DNA of 64,000 nt from Paralichthys olivaceus (taxonomy: Eukaryota > Chordata > Actinopteri > Pleuronectiformes > Paralichthyidae): the NCBI RefSeq assembly GCF_024713975.1, contig NC_091096.1:18822458-18886457 (forward strand), given 5' to 3'. Positions 49,101-64,000 of this stretch are shown here, in pieces. The notes beneath the pieces were generated by a model, which was given only the letters and a program-made list of their open reading frames with translations, searched no databases and was not told where the DNA came from. Each line of letters opens with the position of its first letter. Positions within the stretch are counted from its first letter, which is position 1. The translations under genes and the position numbers were made by a program.

Positions 49101-50873
49101 GTATTAATGGTTTTCTGGTGCTTTAGGTGAGTCCTCAGACACGGCGTCGGGCCAGAGCATCGCTCTCCGACATTTCCAGCTTGAGGGACATAGAGGGCCT
49201 GTCCGTCAGGCAGCTGAAGGAGATCCTAGCCAGGAACTTTGTCAACTATTCAGGGTGCTGTGAGAAGTGGGAGCTGGTGGAGCGCGTCAGCAGATTGTAC
49301 AGAGAGACGGAGAAGAACAGGAAATCATGTGGGTACTATGATCAGTGAATAAATACTGTGCATAGAGATGACACTGTTTGCAGCTTTCTTATTGACTCAT
49401 TGGTAGCTATGAAAAAGCATGACATTATCTGTCATAGTATGTATGAAGCCAAGTAGAGAGTACAGACTAGATATTGACCCCTACCGTGTACTTTCTGTGT
49501 ACTTGCTGACTGACTGATTTCTCTCTTGCAGTGGAAAATGTGAGCAGTACTGTAACCACAGGTAAGCTGTCACCCATCTGTTTGAAATGTCCTAGATTTT
49601 TAACTTTAGGTTAACATTAGGTAAAAATAGGGGTGTAGCGGTGCACGCATTTGTAACAAATGTTCAAACCTCAATATCATCTGAACCCAGCCCTACCAGG
49701 TAGCATATACACACTCTAATAACAAATGCCATAGATGTTTTTATAGCGGCCTTACTCTTTGTGAGAATGCTGGTTTGTGCTGTACCGAAAAAATACAGAG
49801 CTGTGACTTCAAAACCGAGATACATATCAAACTGTGATTTTTGTGTTCCGTTGCACCCCTAGTTAATAATAATAATAATACAAAAATATTCATAATTTGA
49901 ATTACCTACACTGAGCACACAAAGTCACAAGCAGAGTCATTTCAATTTCGCCCTGAATGATGATGGAATGTCTCTCGCTTGCTTTACTCCTCCCACATTA
50001 AAGTGGTGGCCTTCCCCCCTCCTATCTGCAATGGTGCCATCGGAGGTAAGGCTTATGGATTCCTTGCCACCGTTGCCATGGTCACACTTAACCATCTCGT
50101 GGTTCGCCTCTCCATAGTGTGAGCTGTATCACATCTGCACCACATCTGTGTTCGTTGTGAACCTGTTGTCATTCATCTTCCAGTCCCCTTTCTTTGTCAA
50201 ATCCCTACATGTGCCCCTCCCTCCCTGCGGAATGGCATTTCCTGTAAAGGCTGTTTTTATTGAAAATGAATTTTCACTTATCCCACTAAAGAACTTGAAT
50301 TTAAACGTTTTAGTTAAGCCATGCTCCAGGAACATTGATCCACCATGGGGTCACTCTCCTAGGGTCATGTGTTCAACATGTGAAGCTAATTATACTGAGA
50401 ACTGCAGTATGTTAGCTGTGTACAGTCACTCTCTTACGAACACATCTCCAGCGATAAAGGCTATGTGGTTGTCATAGAAACATCTTGACACATAACCACA
50501 GCAGGCATTTTTCAGGTGATTGTGAGCGTGACCTGAACAAGATATGGCACACTTGATAACATGAGTTGATTTATCAAGCTGCTGCTCCTTGCCCCTCCAC
50601 AGTGCATGAAATGTCACACTTAATTCTTCATTGTGTCCAAAGCAGTTTCCCAACATTTGCCGTCACCTCTCTCTGTCTCCTGTAGACCGTGTGAAGGGTC
50701 CACTGACGATCCAGGACGACAACCTCTGCAGGATCTGCATGGATGCAGCTATCGACTGTGTTCTTCTGGAGTGCGGTCACATGGTCACCTGCACCAAGTG
50801 CGGCAAGAGAATGAGCGAGTGCCCGATCTGCAGGCAGTACGTTGTGAGGGCCGTGCACGTCTTCAAGTCCTAA
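46171..50873 (+). CDS. rnf34: E3 ubiquitin ligase RNF34, complete
   Basis: RNF34 is a membrane-associated RING E3 ligase that targets caspase-8/10, p53 and other proteins. Exons: 46171-46176, 46758-46976, 47862-48242, 48742-48804, 49127-49328, 49532-49561, optional 50004-50045, 50686-50873, giving 376 aa with the optional exon or 362 without (human 372). The first coding exon is only ATGAAG. Joined to exon 2 it gives [20 protein letters not shown], the vertebrate RNF34 N-terminus, which also rules out a non-ATG start near 46746. Next come the FYVE-like zinc finger (CKACGQAF ... [12 protein letters not shown] ... CATC, about residues 50-105), a SAP-like helix pair ([20 protein letters not shown]), a second one ([20 protein letters not shown]) and the C-terminal RING ([20 protein letters not shown] ... 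CPICRQYV). The acidic linker of the mammalian protein is reduced. rnf34 and kdm2b are also neighbours in human 12q24. Confidence 0.95.
49629..49861. mobile_element. hAT-like MITE (rnf34 intron 6)
   Basis: The left end AGGGGTGTAGCGGTGCAC and the right end TTCCGTTGCACCCCTA are imperfect terminal inverted repeats (about 14 of 18 match). This is the pattern of hAT-type nonautonomous elements (CAGGGGTG...CACCCCTG). The flanking octamers GTAAAAAT and GTTAATAA match at 5 of 8 positions, which would fit a decayed 8-bp target-site duplication. No transposase is present. Confidence 0.65.
50004..50045 (+). CDS. rnf34: Candidate 42-nt cassette exon of rnf34
   Basis: The block is flanked by AAAG on the left and GAG-GTAAGG on the right, a strong donor. 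It keeps the phase of the junction it would split and encodes [14 protein letters not shown] with no stop. Inclusion gives 376 aa, closer to the human length than 362. The upstream acceptor (CCCACATTAAAG) has a weak pyrimidine tract, so it is likely alternative or not real. Confidence 0.45.
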
Positions 50874-51762
50874 AGCACTGCAGCACCGCAGCACGTGCTT
50901 CAGAGTAGCAGCTCTGAAGCAAGCGAGACTGTACCTTAACTCAACCATGCAGCTCACAACCTTTGAATCCCAAAAAGACTTGATTTTGTGGATGTCTCAT
51001 GTTTGTATTCACATTATTTGCACATTGAAATATTAAGAGAAATGTGTTTGTTTTTTGGAAAATATGTCACTCTTTGCTTTCACCAGTGGGCAGAGCGTAG
51101 GCTCATACCCTCTTGTGAGTCATTCCTTAAGTAAACATATCTATAATCTGTGCTCATTCCTAAGTATCAGTTTTGCTTTTCTTACAACTTTTCAACACAA
51201 AGAATGTGTGGCACTCAGCCATGTGCAGTCTCGTTTTAACACAACTCATCACCCTCAGATCAGCCTATAAACTGCAGATGGCCCTCAACTCTGAGTGTTC
51301 TTTAGAGCACTTCTCTTTTACAGCTGCTGCAAGGGAATACATCTTAGTAACACTGAGGACAGACACATGCTGAACCTGAGCACAGGAGTTAGTTGCCAAA
51401 TAATGGGTCACACCCTCACGCTTCTCACCCATTTTCTGTTCCCTCGACTGTGTGGGCCAGTGTGTGACTGTTGGTTGTTTTAACAGTAAGCACTTTCACT
51501 CTGTGTTGATGCACCACATCTCACAAACTGCAAACCAGTAACAGAGGCTGAGGTAGCACGTGTACTTATTATGGAATACTTGTCCAAGTTTCAGCCTAAC
51601 TGAAGGAGTTTTTAATCCCAATAATTGTATTCTAGTCAGTGTGAAAACAGAAGTAGAAATGAATGAGCTTGTGTTTTCTTTTCAAGCTAACATTTCCCAG
51701 CCCACAAAGCAGCAGGTGAGGATTCAGATGACTGATAATGACGACTTATGAGAAACGTGATA

Positions 51763-51832
51763 TATCATTTCTTTTATTATCTCCATTAATTTGCTGTTAT
51801 CATTTCTTTTATTATCTTCACTGATTTGCTTT
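51763..51832. repeat. 35-bp tandem duplication in rnf34 3' UTR
   Basis: Two adjoining units, 51763-51797 and 51798-51832, each begin TATCATTTCTTTTATTATCT and differ at a few positions in the second half. Both are T-rich. Confidence 0.8.
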
Positions 51833-52693
51833 TAAAAATATGTTATTGTAATGCATGACATGATCATGCAAACTCTTGCCATTACAGCAAAACAGTAGTT
51901 AACCTCTTCTGCTGTCACCTCTGTCCTGTCTCAGCACTTACATGGAGACAGGAGACAACAACTGGTGCTAACTCCTCCCATCATCTTCTACTGTTTTCCA
52001 GCTGAACTGTGGATGTGAAACTGAATGTTTGTTTTGTCGTCGTGTTTTGTGGGGAGTGGAATGAAGTGTCTTAATGCTTTTCAGTTGATTCTCTCTCATG
52101 TAGGAGTAATATATTGAACTAACTATTCAAATATATAGTGTGAGTTAACTGACACCTGTGGTATAGAAAGTATATAGAAATAATGACTTGCTAATGTACA
52201 TTTGCATATATTGACTCATATCAGATGTATATACATCTATATTTTTTTTCCATTTGATTTCAAATTGAGTAATGTGAGATTGTGGGATTGGGTTAGTTTA
52301 TTATTACAGAGTTATGTTTACCTGTCAAGTGGTTTGACGTGTTTAATCTGCATAGGTTCGCTTGAACTATCTGTCCCTCTTGAACCAGAACATGACAAGA
52401 ACCCAAACCCATTTGACGATGGTTATGTTATATTCTGCCATCTTCTCCAGCTGCAAAGCTCTATTTCCTGGTTTTACATTCCCCTCCCCAAATCCTGCTC
52501 ATTTTAGATGTATCCATCTCTACTGTGCCCACACAAATCCAACGTTGCTGCTATTACAGTAAAGATGTCCCCCTACAATCATGAAGAGTAGCGGAGCAGG
52601 TTGCACTTTTAATTTAGTGAGGGTATACGTGTGCAAGGTTTGTCTTCGTATTTGGGAATGTCAAAACTTTTTATTTTGGTAATTAAAGATTCA

Positions 52694-52699
52694 AATAAA
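52694..52699 (+). terminator. rnf34: Poly(A) signal of rnf34
   Basis: AATAAA at the end of an AT-rich stretch without other genes implies a 3' UTR of about 1.8 kb. Earlier signals may also be used. Confidence 0.5.
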
Positions 52700-53039
52700 A
52701 ATTCTGTTTTTGTACATTGATGCATCACATTCAGTGTCGCTGTATTATCTTGGATTGTGTCGGCATCAAAATTATCAACATAAAATCATATTTTTGGCAA
52801 CAGAGGATTTTTTATGGTTTGAGCTTGTGAGATGTGAGGACATGCAGGGTTTCCATTTAAAATATGTTATTTTAGAGGTTTGAGACAAAATTATTCAAAA
52901 ACCTCATAAGGAAAATTGTATGGGGCATTTTACATTTTAAACTAGAATGGCTTTCAGTAGTCATTACTGACCTTAATAGTCCCCTTATAAAACCATGTTT
53001 AAATTCACTACATCCTGATTTTTTGTTAAATCTAACAAA

Positions 53040-53283
53040 TATCAACCCTCTAAACATTTTTCATCAAGATCCACAGATTATTCTCTGAGAGATCAACAAA
53101 AATGTTGAATAATGGCATTTTTGTCAATGCTAAAAAATAAAGTAAACCCTTATTCGGATCTCCACCCAAAAATGTATAGATTATTTCCTCACCCACGCCA
53201 CATCCTGCCACCAAGAAATGCTGCTAAAAACATACAAACAAATAAGCATGCAGACGGAAACAACCTCCTTGGTGGAGGTTATG
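53040..53283 (+). repeat. MITE-like element, copy 5 (between rnf34 and kdm2b)
   Basis: TTTTTCATCAAGATCCACAG, CACCCACGCCACATCCTGCC, CCACCAAGAAATG and the terminus CAACCTCCTTGGTGGAGGTT place this in the 10244-10566 family, plus orientation, 5'-truncated. Confidence 0.65.
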
Positions 53284-54482
53284 AGTCAAAAAAGTAGGGA
53301 ACCATTGCTGAACGTGACTTTTGCCTCACAAGTTCCCTGGCATCTTTAAACTTCATCAGAATATAAAAACTGGAGACTCAATATTGATACAAATGAGATT
53401 CTTTTAATGCATTTTTAGCACTTCAGTTTTTGGATTTACAAATATAAACATCATCACATTCACTGAGGTGATAAGATTACAGCACGACACCCAAAATACA
53501 CACGACACCTACTGTATGGAGGTTTATTTCACCTTTAAATGTTTGCAAATGACTTATTTGCAAGGGTCTTATTTAGATACTTGTATAGAGAACCAGATAT
53601 GTGGGATTGACTGCATTACTGCCAGTCAGTGTGAGGTGAGTCACTTGTTTACTGTGACTGTCAAATTCTGGGTGTTAAACCCAGCAAGTGTGTGCTGCAA
53701 CAGACTCAAACCCAACCCCCCCAACCCCATAAATTATTTGCAAGCATTATTTGACCCCGCTGTGTGAGACCTCTGTGTCAAGCGACTGAATTATTGAATA
53801 AATACAAACTGTAATAAAAAAAGAAACAATAAATTAATGTTGAAATGTTGATGAAAACCCATCCAACACCAACACTTAACAGTTCATAGAAGTATTTAGG
53901 AAACTGAAGACAAGAGGGTGTAAAAGGAAAATTAAGTTTGTTCTTTCATTCTTGATAAACATTCTAAATATTTGGGGAGTTGTTTAATGATAATTTAGTC
54001 AGATATGTATCACTGTACATGCTGCTTTCCTCTCTGATACTGATAAATTACACAGATGTCAAATAAAGATTTTGGCACAAAGGAGACACCGTCGTATGAA
54101 GGCAAACTGAGGAAGGTGACATGTTTCTGTTCACATCACACAGTCTCTGTGATATTTAGCTCCTGAGACACTGTAAACTCATGAAATGATGCTCGTATAA
54201 AAATACTGGGTTTTCAAATATTTTAAGATTAAAAATAAACAACCCAACCGTCAATTACAAGCAATGTCTTTATAAAAAGTACAATCTCAACACAAATGCA
54301 TGCATGCCGCTTCATCTTTGTCCATCCAGTGAAAGTCTATCACTTCTCATGAGTCCATCTCAGGTCTCTGTCCACAATTTACTGTCAAACTGACTCAGAG
54401 ACTTATCAGAGGGACCGGTCCGAAAACAAAATTGTTCCATTAAGTGCAAAGACAGTTATTTGATCTTTTTTTCCATTGGGAA

Positions 54483-62883
<8,401 letters not shown>

Positions 62884-63049
62884 GGCTCCTCTGTCTCATC
62901 GTTTGTGGACGGCACAGAAAACTAACATGGCTGAACGAGGCTCCTGCAGCTCCGCCCTCCCTGCTCCTCACAGGCAGCTGCTAGCTCATGGTGCTAGCTG
63001 TGTGCACCGCGCTGCGTTCACTGACGGCGGGAAACACTAGCCTCACGCT

Positions 63050-64000
63050 CGCCTTATCCACTCCCATCATCCACGCTACCTTTCGTTCTTGGACACAAAA
63101 AACAACAGTTACGCACACTTTCTGTATTTTAAAGCGTACTTGAAACAATAACGTAAAATAAAAGGTTGATGCAGATGCAATTGTGGCGCATCACAGCGTT
63201 GTAACACACTAAAATACGTATTTACGTGCGTTATAAATGCAGCATGGATGCAACCGGAAATGAAGATGAGCAGGTAAAACAAGATGATTCACCGTACACA
63301 CGTGTGTGTTTGCTTCTGCTTGGTGTTGTAAGACCGTACAGGTTCATTCTTCAAAGGTTGATTTGATTTATTCTGCATCTTAATCCCCACATGTTCATGT
63401 TAGTCGCCCGCTCATCTGACAAGCCTTTGGATGGGTTTACCTGACATTAAGTGTGGCCTTATTAGCTTTGCAAGGATTATTCGTGGTGTTTACATGTTAG
63501 AGCCCATTGGTCAAAACTATTGTGACTGATAAAAGTCAGTCAGATGAAGATGAAGATGGCTGCCGTACATTTAACATCAGTAATTGACAGGTCTTCCGGT
63601 GTCACATAAAAGCTTTGCCCCCATTTGTTAAACACGATAACATTGAATACATTTCATTCCTCTGATATTAAAACCCACCCACACTAATGGTGTCATATTG
63701 ATAAACACCCTCAAGACAAACGTGAGTCAGCTCTTTGTCCATGTCTAGTTTCACATCTTATCAACGTAACAACAGATGTGTCATTGACTTACTCATGAGT
63801 GAACTGTGTGACGTCACGTTTGTGATTTCATACTGAATCATGTCGGCCACTCTGTGTGGGGTGAAGATGACGTGATTTGGCGGCATCTGGTGGTCGCTTC
63901 AAGAACGTCTCGTGCAGTGAAACAGTTATATGACAACCATGTCGAGGGAAATGTCAGTGTTCCTTCTGCTAACATGAAAAGGGATTTTGTCTCAAGATGA
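63050..64000. other. Right-edge DNA upstream of the kdm2b short-isoform exon
   Basis: No JmjC-domain or other recognisable exon is visible on either strand. It is either intergenic or the 3' end of a large intron of the long kdm2b isoform. Confidence 0.5.

Overview
This window is nuclear DNA from a ray-finned fish, most likely an advanced (percomorph-type) teleost. The evidence is seven intron-rich or nuclear-type genes whose predicted proteins align closely with known vertebrate families, GT-AG introns of a few hundred bases, CpG-rich promoters, long dinucleotide microsatellites, and degraded interspersed repeats of kinds familiar from percomorph genomes. I see no bacterial operons, CRISPR arrays, viral genes, rRNA or tRNA. 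Exon coordinates were worked out by hand from reading frame, splice-site consensus and remembered vertebrate protein sequence. They are models, not transcript evidence.

Layout, left to right. 1-1440 (-): the 5' part of pold2 (DNA polymerase delta small subunit), running off the left edge. 1830-3152 (+): an intact, single-exon DBHS-family gene closest to nono, head to head with pold2 across a short CpG-rich promoter. 5679-6015: an inverted, ~97% identical, gap-free copy of the pold2 promoter, noncoding first exon and most of intron 1, pointing away from the real gene. 7575-17969 (+): a complete 21-exon npc1l1 (intestinal cholesterol importer). 21184-40006 (-): a complete 37-exon rictor (mTORC2 subunit), convergent with npc1l1. 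42375-45293 (-): an 11-exon homologue of human C5orf34. 46171-50873 (+): rnf34 (FYVE-like/RING E3 ligase), divergent from c5orf34. 54483-62883 (-): kdm2b, for which the window holds the complete short isoform (CXXC, PHD, F-box, leucine-rich repeats) starting from its own internal first exon. No JmjC exons are visible.

The genes do not form one pathway. They are mostly housekeeping or regulatory neighbours: replication (pold2), nuclear RNA binding (nono), sterol uptake (npc1l1), growth signalling (rictor), ubiquitin ligation (rnf34) and Polycomb/CpG-island biology (kdm2b). The human counterparts lie on several chromosomes (POLD2/NPC1L1 on 7, NONO on X, RICTOR/C5orf34 on 5, RNF34/KDM2B on 12), so the block joins several ancestral neighbourhoods.

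The most unusual structure is the left 6 kb. The intronless nono gene lies between two inverted copies of the pold2 promoter, each keeping a perfect E2F-type site and the splice donor. Other points are a possible 42-nt cassette exon in rnf34 just downstream of a hAT-like MITE, identical TCTCGCGAGA palindromes in two promoters, an orphan CRE-CRE-TATA arrangement at 41.4 kb, a glycine run in rictor, and five copies of one MITE-like family, three of them in npc1l1 introns.
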